DNA from: Desulfobulbus propionicus
Lineage (GTDB): Bacteria; Desulfobacterota; Desulfobulbia; Desulfobulbales; Desulfobulbaceae
Direction of reading: 5' to 3'
Assembly (NCBI GenBank): GCA_002748755.1
Contig: PDTD01000013.1
Coordinates: 123,664 to 187,663 of the forward strand
Length of the DNA: 64,000 nucleotides
In this document: in pieces, positions 1 to 8,316 of the stretch
Position numbering within the stretch: the first letter of the stretch is position 1
How the letters are laid out: each line of letters begins with the position of its first letter
The notes under the pieces: model-generated
What the model was told of the DNA's origin: nothing
Databases searched by the model: none
What the model saw: the letters and a program-made list of their open reading frames with translations, nothing else
Made by a program: the position numbers and the translations under genes

Positions 1-723
1 AGATACAGGCCCCTCCGCACCGTATCCCAGCATACGCAACCACCCCGGAGAATAATACAGCTCTTCCCGAACAAGGTCCCAATCCCAGACGCCGTCCCCG
101 GCTCCTTCCAGCGCAAAATGCCACCGTTGCTCGTTTTCCCGTGACCGTTTCAGGGCACCTTCCAGGCCGTGGATCAAAATAGCCATGGCGATAACGGCAA
201 TTAAACTGAGAAACAGAAATGTAACCGAAGTCGTCCACCATATATCCATGGATAATGTAAACTGGAGCCAAGCTGCAGAAGAGTCACTAATACATATCCC
301 TTCGATAATCAAAATAACGAGCTGCGCCGCCACCACCATAACTCCTGAGCCGATGCCAAGCGTCAAGGTAGCAATCATAGAGCTGATCAGCATCCAGAGA
401 CGCCCGCTTCCCAAGAAACCGAGGTGAAAAAAGGACAATACCCCCAAACCGAAGCAAAGGCAGACAATTATTGAGGCCCGGATCTTTACAGGAATGGATC
501 TTGTCAAAGTCAAAAAGAGCGTACACAGGTAGGCGGCGATGTAGACGATGAAATGTATCCACTGCCCATCGTGGGATGCCTTGAACAGCGTTCTTATCAA
601 GGGCGGCAGGGCCAAAATACAGACGGAACAGCAAATGAAAACCAAGGTTTTATGTCTCCATTCCTGCAGCGTCTTGGACTGTTCAGTGAGAAGCAATTGC
701 TTCACGTACCCAAGTCGTGACAA
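1..723 (-). CDS. Membrane-anchored PAS-domain sensor, C-terminus cut by window edge
   Basis: Open reading frame running off the left edge, with 241 codons visible. I start it at a TTG (723-721) because a strong GGGGGAG ribosome-binding site lies 8 bases upstream; an in-frame stop sits at about 787. Residues 20-190 contain about five or six hydrophobic helices, with a loop of the type common in membrane sensors (FLGSGRLWMLISS). After the last helix comes a PAS domain start (ENEQRWHFALEGAGDGVWDW). The family is a membrane-bound signal-transduction protein. The output module (histidine kinase, diguanylate cyclase or other) lies outside the window, so the activity cannot be stated. Confidence 0.75.
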   Translation of the reverse strand, partial: MSRLGYVKQLLLTEQSKTLQEWRHKTLVFICCSVCILALPPLIRTLFKASHDGQWIHFIVYIAAYLCTLFLTLTRSIPVKIRASIIVCLCFGLGVLSFFHLGFLGSGRLWMLISSMIATLTLGIGSGVMVVAAQLVILIIEGICISDSSAAWLQFTLSMDIWWTTSVTFLFLSLIAVIAMAILIHGLEGALKRSRENEQRWHFALEGAGDGVWDWDLVREELYYSPGWLRMLGYGAEGPVS

Positions 724-1450
724 AATCGTATCTCCCCCCTTGCTCGCACTCTGTACATGGTACAGATGCCTGCGGTACCTTAGCTCTTAGAGCATACAAA
801 CCTGCCCCGAATTTGGGTAAACGCAATTGGCAGCTAGCCTGAATTTCTCATGAACATGCGTTGAAATTACAATAAACTATAAGAACAATCAGTTAGAAAA
901 CAAATAGTTTGTAGCTCATTTCTCCAAAATGTTTACGAGAAATCCGAGCTAACAGTTACCTGGTTACCTGTATAGGCAAGCCTGGTTTTACCTATGCACG
1001 GGTACAGCCAGCTGCCTAAAAAATCAACGTGCTGACCAGGCATACTTCGTCCTGTACATGTCAAATTGGAACCCTACTCTCCTTTCATCGTGTCACAACT
1101 CTTTATCGGAAGTCAAGACGAACATCCTGATACTTCGTTTTTTCCTTGTAGCGTTCAAGGCACGGCTGAGGCCTCTTTTTCTGCAGTGGCAGTCGTGGCT
1201 CAGAGACAACCAGATACGCCAATTCCATGCTGCATTACCCTCTCGCTCCCACTCATCGTACGCAACCTGATTGCTCATCAGCATGGCGGCTTATTGGAAA
1301 AAACAATGCAAAATTCACTCCAGACGGCTCCATCCTCGCCAGTATTTGAACTGCAAAGCCCCCCTGGAATGCATCGCAAAAAACTTTGCCTCTGGCACCG
1401 CCTGAGCTGATGAGAAGTCCGGGCTGCGCCGGAGACCGTGCCTGGTGTAC
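724..1450. other. Long non-coding stretch with repeat-element remnants
   Basis: There is no convincing gene between the PAS sensor start and ilvD. Bases 839-952 resemble the ends of the interspersed repeat seen elsewhere: TGAATTTCTCATGAAC near the left and GAGAAATCCGAGC at the right, with an AT-rich middle. Bases 1271-1423 hold a clearer copy, listed separately. The rest (about 960-1260) shows nothing recognisable; the open frames there have no ribosome-binding site and no family resemblance. Confidence 0.5.
1271..1423 (-). repeat. Interspersed hairpin repeat, copy 1
   Basis: Read on the minus strand it starts CCCGGACTTCTCATCAGCTC (from 1423) and continues with GGCGGTGCCAG, as in the better copies at 22.8, 27.5 and 58.3 kb. 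A right arm (GAGGATGGAGCCGTC) and the TGAATTTTGCATTG block follow. The distal end is poorly conserved. It lies just downstream of the ilvD stop. Confidence 0.65.
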
Positions 1451-3280
1451 TCAGTCAATAAGGCGCACAGCACCCCTGTCAGCCGAGGCCGCAAAACGGG
1501 CATATGCCCGCAACGCCTTTGAGACCGTACGTTCGCGGTTCGGGGTAAAAGCTGCACGCCCTCTGGCCACTTCCGCTTTTCTGCGGGACGCCATCTCCGT
1601 GTCGTCTACCAGTAGATTGATGCTGCGGGCAGGAATATTTATATCCACTTTATCCCCATCCTTGACCAGGCCAATAGCGCCACCGTCGGCCGCTTCTGGA
1701 GATACGTGCCCGATGGACAGCCCCGAGGTGCCGCCAGAAAACCGTCCGTCCGTGACCAGGGCACACTGCGCCCCCAGGTGCATGGATTTGAGATAGGAGG
1801 TCGGGTAAAGCATCTCCTGCATTCCTGGCCCGCCTCTGGGGCCTTCGTACAGGATAAAGACCACATCACCAGCTTGTACCCTACCACCCAATATATCCTC
1901 GCAAGCCGCCTCCTGCGAATGAAAAACCTTGGCAGTCCCCTTGAAATGCAGGATAGAATCATCAACCCCTGCTGTTTTCACAATGCAGCCATTGCTGGCA
2001 ATATTGCCGAAAAGCACGGCCAGTCCGCCATCCCTGGAATAGGAATGCGCACAGCTGCGGATACAGCCCGCTGTCCGGTCCAGATCCAACCTATCGTACT
2101 GCCTGTCCTGGCTCCCCATGACAAGATTTATCCTGCCACCCGGAGCGGCCATATACAGTGCCCGGGCCTCAGGGGTGGCCGTCTCCCGTTTGACATCATA
2201 CTCATCCAGGGCTTGGGCCAAGGTCAGCCCGTCTACCCTTGAGACCGTGGTATCGAGCAACCCGGCACGATCCAGTTCGCCCAGGATCCCCATGATACCG
2301 CCGGCTCTGTTGACATCTTCGATATGATATTTCTGAGAATTGGGGGCAACCTTGGCCAGGTTGGGTACCTTACGCGAAAGGGCATCAATATCACGCATGC
2401 TAAACGCCACCTCCGCCTCATGGGCAATGGCCAGAAGGTGCAGGACGGTATTGGTGGAGCCTCCCATGGCAATATCCAGGGCCATGGCATTGTCAAAAGC
2501 CGCACGCGTTGCAATGGATCTTGGCAGAACCGACGCATCTTCGTTACCATACCAGGCATCACACATCGTCACGATACGCTCTGCCGCCCGGGTGAAAAGA
2601 TGCAGGCGCTGCCTGTGGGTGGCAACCACGGTTCCGTTGCCCGGCAGGGCAAGGCCAAGAGCCTCGTTGAGGCAATTCATGGAGTTGGCGGTGAACATCC
2701 CTGAACAGCTTCCGCAGGTGGGACATGCCTGACGTTCCACGGTCTGCAGTTCCTTATCACTGATCCCCGTATCCCCTGCCATGACCATGGCATCAATCAA
2801 ATCCATGGCTTTGTCTCCAACCCGGCCGGCCTCCATTGGTCCCCCTGAAACAAAAATAGTTGGAATATTCAACCGTACGGCTGCCATCAACATCCCAGGA
2901 GTAATCTTGTCGCAGTTGGAGATGCACACCATGCCGTCCACTTTATGGGCATTGCACATATATTCCACTGAGTCGGCTATCAGTTCACGGGAAGGCAGAG
3001 AATACAGCATCCCGTCATGCCCCATGGCAATCCCATCGTCAATGGCAATCGTATTGAACTCTGGGGCGAAACACCCCCTGGACTCTATGATGGCCTTGAC
3101 CTGTTGTCCTATGTCATGCAGATGGACATGTCCAGGGACCATCTGGGTAAACGAATTGACCACGGCAATAATCGGTCGCCCCATCTGTTTTTCCTTCATG
3201 CCGTTGGCGCGCCATAATGCACGAGCTCCAGCCATTCTCCGGCCATGGGTGGTTTCTGCACTCCGCAACGGAATTGCCAT
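1451..3280 (-). CDS. ilvD: Dihydroxy-acid dehydratase
   Basis: Converts 2,3-dihydroxy-3-methylbutanoate (or the methylpentanoate) to the 2-oxo acid, the shared third step of valine, leucine and isoleucine synthesis. The protein is 609 aa, close to the usual 610-620. Family signatures are visible: [17 protein letters not shown] at the N-terminus, [26 protein letters not shown], the iron-sulfur Cys region [12 protein letters not shown], and [20 protein letters not shown]. The start is the ATG at 3280, with GGGAG about 9 bases upstream; 16 further codons upstream are open but do not match the family. The gene is a stand-alone minus-strand unit with no other ilv gene in view. Confidence 0.97.
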   Translation of the reverse strand: MAIPLRSAETTHGRRMAGARALWRANGMKEKQMGRPIIAVVNSFTQMVPGHVHLHDIGQQVKAIIESRGCFAPEFNTIAIDDGIAMGHDGMLYSLPSRELIADSVEYMCNAHKVDGMVCISNCDKITPGMLMAAVRLNIPTIFVSGGPMEAGRVGDKAMDLIDAMVMAGDTGISDKELQTVERQACPTCGSCSGMFTANSMNCLNEALGLALPGNGTVVATHRQRLHLFTRAAERIVTMCDAWYGNEDASVLPRSIATRAAFDNAMALDIAMGGSTNTVLHLLAIAHEAEVAFSMRDIDALSRKVPNLAKVAPNSQKYHIEDVNRAGGIMGILGELDRAGLLDTTVSRVDGLTLAQALDEYDVKRETATPEARALYMAAPGGRINLVMGSQDRQYDRLDLDRTAGCIRSCAHSYSRDGGLAVLFGNIASNGCIVKTAGVDDSILHFKGTAKVFHSQEAACEDILGGRVQAGDVVFILYEGPRGGPGMQEMLYPTSYLKSMHLGAQCALVTDGRFSGGTSGLSIGHVSPEAADGGAIGLVKDGDKVDINIPARSINLLVDDTEMASRRKAEVARGRAAFTPNRERTVSKALRAYARFAASADRGAVRLID

Positions 3281-3474
3281 ATCTTCAGTCTCCCTCTTGT
3301 ACGGTTTTACATTTTTTTTCCTTGTCAATTGGTAGGCTGGCGCGATAGTACCTTAATAGACAATGTCTGTCCAGACAGGAGAAGAGTTCTGCCTGAAGAC
3401 AGGGCGTCTTATGGTGTGCGCGGCAAACCTCTGCCAACTTCACCCTCTCTGCCAACTTCACCCTGGTGCGGCTT

Positions 3475-4653
3475 ATGAAACAACAGGAAATTGATTACTG
3501 GATCACCGCCATGCTCAACAAGCACGAGCGTGTCTCTGATCTGAACATCACCGAAGGAAAACCGCTACAAGTGGAAAGTGACGGTGCCCTGGTCCGGGTA
3601 GACGTAACCCCCAGGGTTACCCAGCTTACCCCGTTTCAGTCCGAGGTGTTCGCCCTCAACTTGATCGGCGGCAACCACCGATTGTTGAGAGACCTGATCA
3701 CGAAAGGTTCCTGTGATCTATCCTATGCGCTCAGCGACAAGGTCCGTTTCAGGGTCAACATCTTTTCCCAGCGCGGCAGGTTGTCCACGGTTCTGCGTAA
3801 ACTGGAAACCAAGATCCCCACCATCAGTGCCTTCAACTTTCCCGATGTCTTTCTGAAGATGGCCAAAGAGGTCAACGGCTTGGTTCTCTTTACAGGCGCC
3901 ACGGGTACGGGTAAAACGACCTCCATGGCCGCCATCCTCAATCGCATCAACGAGGAGCGGCCGGTTCACATCGTTACCTTGGAAGACCCCATTGAGTACA
4001 TGCACCCGCATAAAAAGGCCACCTTCAACCAACGGGAACTGGGCGACGACTTTGACACCTTTGCCAACGGGTTGCGGGCAGCATTGCGCCAGGCGCCCAA
4101 GGTGATCCTGGTGGGTGAGATTCGCGACCGGGAAACCCTGGAAATCGCACTGACCGCTGCCGAAACAGGGCATTTAGTCTTCAGCACCCTGCATACCATA
4201 GATACTGGTCAGACCATAAACCGCATCCTTGGTATGTTTGAACAGGATGAACAGCCCCAGATCCGTAACAGGCTCTCCGACACCATTCGCTGGATCATCA
4301 GCCAGAGACTGATTCCCCGTGCCAAAGGCGGGAGGATAGCCGCCCTGGAAATACTCTGCACCAGTCTACGCATCAAAGAGCTTATCCTCAACGGGGAAAC
4401 CGAGGAAAAAACCTTTTACCGCGTTGTCAGTGAAGGCTCGACCAGAGGCATGCGTACCTTTGACCAGCATTTGCTTGAACTCTTTGAAACCGGGCTGATT
4501 ACGGAAGAGACAGCCCTGTCCTACTCCTCTCATCGCAGCGAGATCATGCGCGGCATGGACACCATTAAATCCTCTCGCGGCGAGCGAACTTCCGATATCA
4601 GTAATCTTTCTCTGGAAGAAGAGGAAGGAAAAGATCCGTTTGCCAACTGGTAA
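3475..4653 (+). CDS. pilU: PilT/PilU-family twitching motility ATPase
   Basis: Hexameric ATPase of the type IV pilus retraction family, acting at the inner-membrane base of the pilus. Walker A is GATGTGKTT (about residue 141). An Asp-box-like VTLEDPIEY, a Walker B VILVGEIRD and the His-box STLHT follow in order. The acidic C-terminal tail (SLEEEEGKDPFANW) is like that of PilU rather than PilT, so I prefer PilU; the two are hard to separate by eye. Start is either the ATG at 3475 or the GTG at 3466, and neither has a good ribosome-binding site. A 15-base direct repeat (3432-3446 and 3450-3464, TGCCAACTTCACCCT) lies immediately upstream. No other pilus genes are nearby. Confidence 0.88.
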   Translation: MKQQEIDYWITAMLNKHERVSDLNITEGKPLQVESDGALVRVDVTPRVTQLTPFQSEVFALNLIGGNHRLLRDLITKGSCDLSYALSDKVRFRVNIFSQRGRLSTVLRKLETKIPTISAFNFPDVFLKMAKEVNGLVLFTGATGTGKTTSMAAILNRINEERPVHIVTLEDPIEYMHPHKKATFNQRELGDDFDTFANGLRAALRQAPKVILVGEIRDRETLEIALTAAETGHLVFSTLHTIDTGQTINRILGMFEQDEQPQIRNRLSDTIRWIISQRLIPRAKGGRIAALEILCTSLRIKELILNGETEEKTFYRVVSEGSTRGMRTFDQHLLELFETGLITEETALSYSSHRSEIMRGMDTIKSSRGERTSDISNLSLEEEEGKDPFANW

Positions 4654-4713
4654 TCACCAGTGTCAGACCATAGGCATACAATCAACCATTTTTATGACTC
4701 TAAGGATTGACCC

Positions 4714-5397
4714 ATGATCAGCAATTGTCCCGGCTGCCGAAAAGCACTCACCTTCTCTCCTGAGCAAAAACACAAGCTACAAACAGCCCTACAGCATATG
4801 AAACAGGGTCAGTTTTTGACCATCAAGTGCCCCTCTTGCACCTTTCCCATTAAACTGGACCAATACGGCCATCCCCCTCAGGCCGACCAGTCGTTGATTG
4901 CTCCGCCTGCACCGCCAGATCTGGAATGGCTCACCAGCGGAGTCTTTGATTTGGAGGAGAAAGTTGAAGATGTTCCCACAGCTCTGATTCTGTACAAGGC
5001 CTCCCCGGAGAGAGACAGAATTTGTAACGCCATAGAGTCAGTGGGCTATCAACTCATTGTCCTGGAATCATACAAGGAGGCGATGGAACGGATGCGCTTT
5101 GTTCCCGTTGCCTGTATCGTCTATCAAGACACCCTGGACGGCGAGCTGGCCACATCCAAATTCCATCAGCATATCTCCCACATGCCCATGGACCGCCGCC
5201 GCTATATTTTTTACATTCTCGTCGGCTCCAATTTCCACACTCTGTATGATTTGGAAGCCCTTTCGTTGAGTGCAAACCTGACAATAAACAACAAGGATCT
5301 CAAGCATATGGCAGTGATTCTGCGCAAAGCGATTCCAGAGTACGAAAAACTTTTCGGTGGATACATGGAGGAACTCAACACATTTGGCCGCCGCTGA
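4714..5397 (+). CDS. Zinc-ribbon protein with receiver-like C-terminal domain
   Basis: I do not recognise a named family. The 227-aa protein begins with a putative zinc ribbon: CPGC at residues 5-8 and CPSC at about 39-42, the MJ0042-like pattern seen at the start of many deltaproteobacterial proteins. After a Pro-rich linker, residues 88-215 read like a response-regulator fold (ALILYKASPERDRICNAIESVGY then IVLESYKEAMERM), but the phosphorylatable Asp region is VACIVYQDTLDG and the acidic pocket is not obvious. It follows the PilU-type ATPase by 60 bases in the same direction and is plausibly co-transcribed, so a role in pilus or surface behaviour is possible. That is inference from position only. 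Confidence 0.7.
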   Translation: MISNCPGCRKALTFSPEQKHKLQTALQHMKQGQFLTIKCPSCTFPIKLDQYGHPPQADQSLIAPPAPPDLEWLTSGVFDLEEKVEDVPTALILYKASPERDRICNAIESVGYQLIVLESYKEAMERMRFVPVACIVYQDTLDGELATSKFHQHISHMPMDRRRYIFYILVGSNFHTLYDLEALSLSANLTINNKDLKHMAVILRKAIPEYEKLFGGYMEELNTFGRR

Positions 5398-5857
5398 ACA
5401 GCAGACACCTGAGAAAAAACAACCCTGCATCCGTGTTTATTCCAAAACAGCGTCATGCTCAAAGCATCAGGAAAATTTTGATCACCATGAATCCATCTTT
5501 TGGGCAAACAGCATCCCCCCTCGGATGCATACCCACGGATAATGCGGTTTTCAAGACTCGCGAACCTGGCCCGGCCTGAGCTCAAAAGCAACTCGACCTA
5601 TCACCTTGAAATTACGATAAAATACGCTTTTATATCCCTCAACCACCCATCCCCGCTCTGGTGAGCGGTCTGCAAGGCAGATAAAAGAAAAAAATACAGT
5701 TTTTCAACAAGAAAAAGTTGTCTTTCATACTATACTCTGTTATTTTTTTATCCTTTCCAGTAACCGGCATACCTGAATCTCCAGATAGGCCTCTCGTTGA
5801 ACACTAATCTTAGACATTGGTTAACGACCGTTGACCGCACAACAGGAATAACAATCC
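5398..5857. other. Intergenic region upstream of rpsA, with a degenerate repeat copy
   Basis: 460 bases without a gene. Bases 5470-5590 carry a degenerate minus-strand copy of the interspersed element (GAGCTCAGGCCGGGCCAGGTTCG read from 5583 in short form). From 5610 to 5760 the sequence is AT-rich and must hold the rpsA promoter; TATACT near 5731 could be a -10 box but lacks a good -35 partner. Confidence 0.4.
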
Positions 5858-7597
5858 ATGACAGATAACCGAACTCAACCCGCTATGGCGGCAGATGACA
5901 ATGACTTCGAAGAGGTGAGCTTTGCAGAACTCTTCGAGCAGGAAGAAAACAACACCGTGATCAACGTTGGTGAAGTTGCAATCGGAACAGTCGTTGATAT
6001 TAACAACGATGCGGTGCTCATTGACGTTGGAGACAAAGCTGAGAGCTATATTTCCCTCTCCGAATTCCGCCATGAAGATCCAGACAAAGAAATCCAGATA
6101 GGCGATACATTCGAAGTTTTTATTGAAAAAAGAAAGGAGGAAGGTGGACTGCTCCTTTCCAGAGAAAAAGCCATTGCCATAAAAGTCTGGGAACAAATAG
6201 CTCTGATCCAGGAAGAGGATGGCACCATTGAGGGCAGGATCGACAACAGGGTCAAAGGTGGTATGTCTGTCGACATTGGCGTCCCTGCCTTCCTGCCGTA
6301 CTCTCAAATTGACCTTCGCCCGGTTAAGGATCTGGATGGACTTATCGGTGATACCTTTGAGTTTAAAATCCTCAAGTTCAACCGTAAGCGTAACAACGTC
6401 GTTATCTCCCGCCGTGCGATCCTGGAAGAACAACGGGCAAAAATGCGCGAGCAGATGCGCACCTCACTGGAAGAAGGTCAGACCATCCGCGGTGCCATCA
6501 CCAATATCACGGACTACGGCCTGTTTATCGATCTCGGCGGCATGGACGGTCTCTGTCACATCACAGATCTCTCCTGGGGTCGTGTTTCCCACCCTTCCAA
6601 ACTCTATACTGTTGGTGAGGAAATAGAAGTCAAAATCCTCAAATACGATAAGGACTCTGACCGGGTATCCCTGGGGGTCAAACAACTCAAATCCGATCCA
6701 TGGGAACGTGTGCCAGAACAATATCCTCCAGGTGTTCAGGTAACCGGTAAGGTTGTCTCCATCACCGATTATGGTGTGTTTGTGGAGCTTGAAGAGGGCG
6801 TCGAAGGCTTGGTACACATCTCCGAAATGAGTTGGTCGAAAAAACCTCGCCACCCTGCCAAAGTGGTCTCTGTCAGTGACCAGATCGCTGTCCAGGTACT
6901 CAATGTAGAAGCTGATACCAAACGCATCTCCCTGGGCATGAAACAACTCCAGCCCAATCCCTGGGATGTGGTTGAAGAGAGCTACCCTGTGGGTGCGGTC
7001 ATTGAAGGCAAAATTAAGAATATCACCGATTTTGGAATCTTTATCGGTATTGAGGAAGGTATTGACGGCCTTATTCATGTCTCTGACCTCTCCTGGACAG
7101 AACGAATCAAACATCCCTCTGAAAAATATACCAAAGGTGATACCATCCAGGCTGTTGTCCTCAAAATCGACAAGGAAAACGAGAGATTCTCCCTGGGCGT
7201 CAAGCAGCTTGAGCCAGATCCATGGAAGGCCGCAGCCAATACCTATCCCATTGGCTCCACTGTTCAGGGGACCATAACCAACGTCACCGATTTCGGTGTT
7301 TTTGTTCAGCTTGAAGAGGGGATCGAGGGGCTTGTACACGTGTCCGAGATCTCCCATGAAAAAATCAAGACCCCTGTTGGCATGTTCCACGTCGATGACA
7401 CGCTCCTGGCAATGGTTATCAATGTTTCCGCAGACGATCGCAAGATCGGCCTCTCCATCAAAGCCCTTGAAGAAAAAGAGAAAGACGACGGAACAAAGCC
7501 TGAAGAATACACTCAAAAACAGTCCACTGGTCCATCCACCATTGGCGACCTGCTCAAAGCAGCAGCGACCGACGACGGGGGCAACGATAAGTCCTGA
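5858..7597 (+). CDS. rpsA: 30S ribosomal protein S1
   Basis: Binds mRNA and delivers it to the 30S subunit. The 579-aa protein carries six S1 (OB-fold) repeats. The four C-terminal ones are easily read by their recurring GxVxxITDYGxFV, EGLVHISE/DLSW and RxSLGMKQL motifs at about residues 205-280, 292-367, 379-454 and 466-540. The two N-terminal domains are more divergent, as in other bacteria. It starts at ATG 5858 after CAGGAATAACAATCC. The next gene on the same strand is an HU/IHF-type gene, the common rpsA-ihfB pairing; cmk, which often precedes rpsA, is instead at 58.5 kb. Confidence 0.97.
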   Translation: MTDNRTQPAMAADDNDFEEVSFAELFEQEENNTVINVGEVAIGTVVDINNDAVLIDVGDKAESYISLSEFRHEDPDKEIQIGDTFEVFIEKRKEEGGLLLSREKAIAIKVWEQIALIQEEDGTIEGRIDNRVKGGMSVDIGVPAFLPYSQIDLRPVKDLDGLIGDTFEFKILKFNRKRNNVVISRRAILEEQRAKMREQMRTSLEEGQTIRGAITNITDYGLFIDLGGMDGLCHITDLSWGRVSHPSKLYTVGEEIEVKILKYDKDSDRVSLGVKQLKSDPWERVPEQYPPGVQVTGKVVSITDYGVFVELEEGVEGLVHISEMSWSKKPRHPAKVVSVSDQIAVQVLNVEADTKRISLGMKQLQPNPWDVVEESYPVGAVIEGKIKNITDFGIFIGIEEGIDGLIHVSDLSWTERIKHPSEKYTKGDTIQAVVLKIDKENERFSLGVKQLEPDPWKAAANTYPIGSTVQGTITNVTDFGVFVQLEEGIEGLVHVSEISHEKIKTPVGMFHVDDTLLAMVINVSADDRKIGLSIKALEEKEKDDGTKPEEYTQKQSTGPSTIGDLLKAAATDDGGNDKS

Positions 7598-7632
7598 TTG
7601 TCCCCAATATCGCAGCTTTTTTCATTGCAACT

Positions 7633-7668
7633 CTCTTTGGCCGACAACTTCAGTTGTCGGCCAAAGAG
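7633..7668 (+). terminator. Perfect hairpin between rpsA and the IHF-like gene
   Basis: A 17-base perfect inverted repeat: CTCTTTGGCCGACAACT, two bases, then AGTTGTCGGCCAAAGAG. It ends 74 bases before the next start codon. No T-run follows (CATCCTGTTGACTC), so it may act as an attenuating or mRNA-stabilising hairpin rather than a classic intrinsic terminator. Confidence 0.6.
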
Positions 7669-7741
7669 CATCCTGTTGACTCTTTTATCAACAAGATCGG
7701 TGCGAAACATCACCGTAACTCGTTACAAAGGATATGATGTC

Positions 7742-8026
7742 ATGCTCAAGCGTGAATTAGTGAACGCGGTTTCTGCTCAGCTCGAAGAATACTATAAACA
7801 GGATATCTCCCAGGCTGTAGAAATCATTCTGGAAGAAATTGCCCAGGCTCTAGCCGAAGAAAGGAGAGTGGAAATCCGTGGGTTTGGGAGCTTTTCCGTA
7901 CGAACACGTAAACCGCGAACAACCAAAAACCCGAAAACTGGAAAGATGATGAATATCCCGGAAAGAAAAACTCTCCATTTCACCATGAGTAAATCGCTGA
8001 AGGAAGTTTTAATTCAGGCTGAATAG
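7742..8026 (+). CDS. ihfB: HU/IHF-family DNA-binding protein (IHF beta-like)
   Basis: 94-aa nucleoid protein that bends DNA as a dimer. It has the family signature GFGSFSVRTRKPRTTKNPKTG, with the Pro of the DNA-intercalating arm and the C-terminal helix SKSLKEVL. ATG 7742 fits the family N-terminus (MLKRELVNAVSAQL) and follows AAAGGA by ten bases; a longer reading frame back to 7598 is unlikely because it would cover the hairpin. The position after rpsA favours IHF beta, although HU cannot be excluded by sequence alone. Confidence 0.88.
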   Translation: MLKRELVNAVSAQLEEYYKQDISQAVEIILEEIAQALAEERRVEIRGFGSFSVRTRKPRTTKNPKTGKMMNIPERKTLHFTMSKSLKEVLIQAE

Positions 8027-8121
8027 CCCGCCTTCCATCCATTGTCTGCCGAACTCGGATTTTTCTTCAACAATGCTCTTTGCAGCGCCATACACACAAC
8101 TGCGCCTGATAGCAGTGGACG

Positions 8122-8162
8122 TATGAATATTTTGTCGAAATTTGAGAAAAAAAGACAAAAAC
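8122..8162. repeat. Fragment of the interspersed repeat
   Basis: The block ATGAATATTTTGTCGAAATT followed by TGAGAAAAAAAGAC matches the TGAATATTTTG(A)CGAAATTTGAG segment of the fuller copies (for example 22927-22950 and 58208-58230). The rest of the 8027-8316 gap between the IHF-like gene and the convergent ftsK shows no gene. Confidence 0.5.
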
Positions 8163-8316
8163 GATTGAAAAAAGCTGCCTTATCATCAGCAAAGAGCAGA
8201 AAGACGCTGAGGATAAGCGGGGGAAACCCGTTTAAGAGTCTATACGATCAGGGGGCAGGAGCCACCGGAGAACGCTTTCTCATACATCCTGTTGTTTTGT
8301 CGTGCTCCCGCGATCT

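Noticed and set aside
287-634. 115-aa minus-strand open frame
   Set aside because: It is in the wrong frame relative to the continuous PAS-sensor reading frame that covers the same bases.
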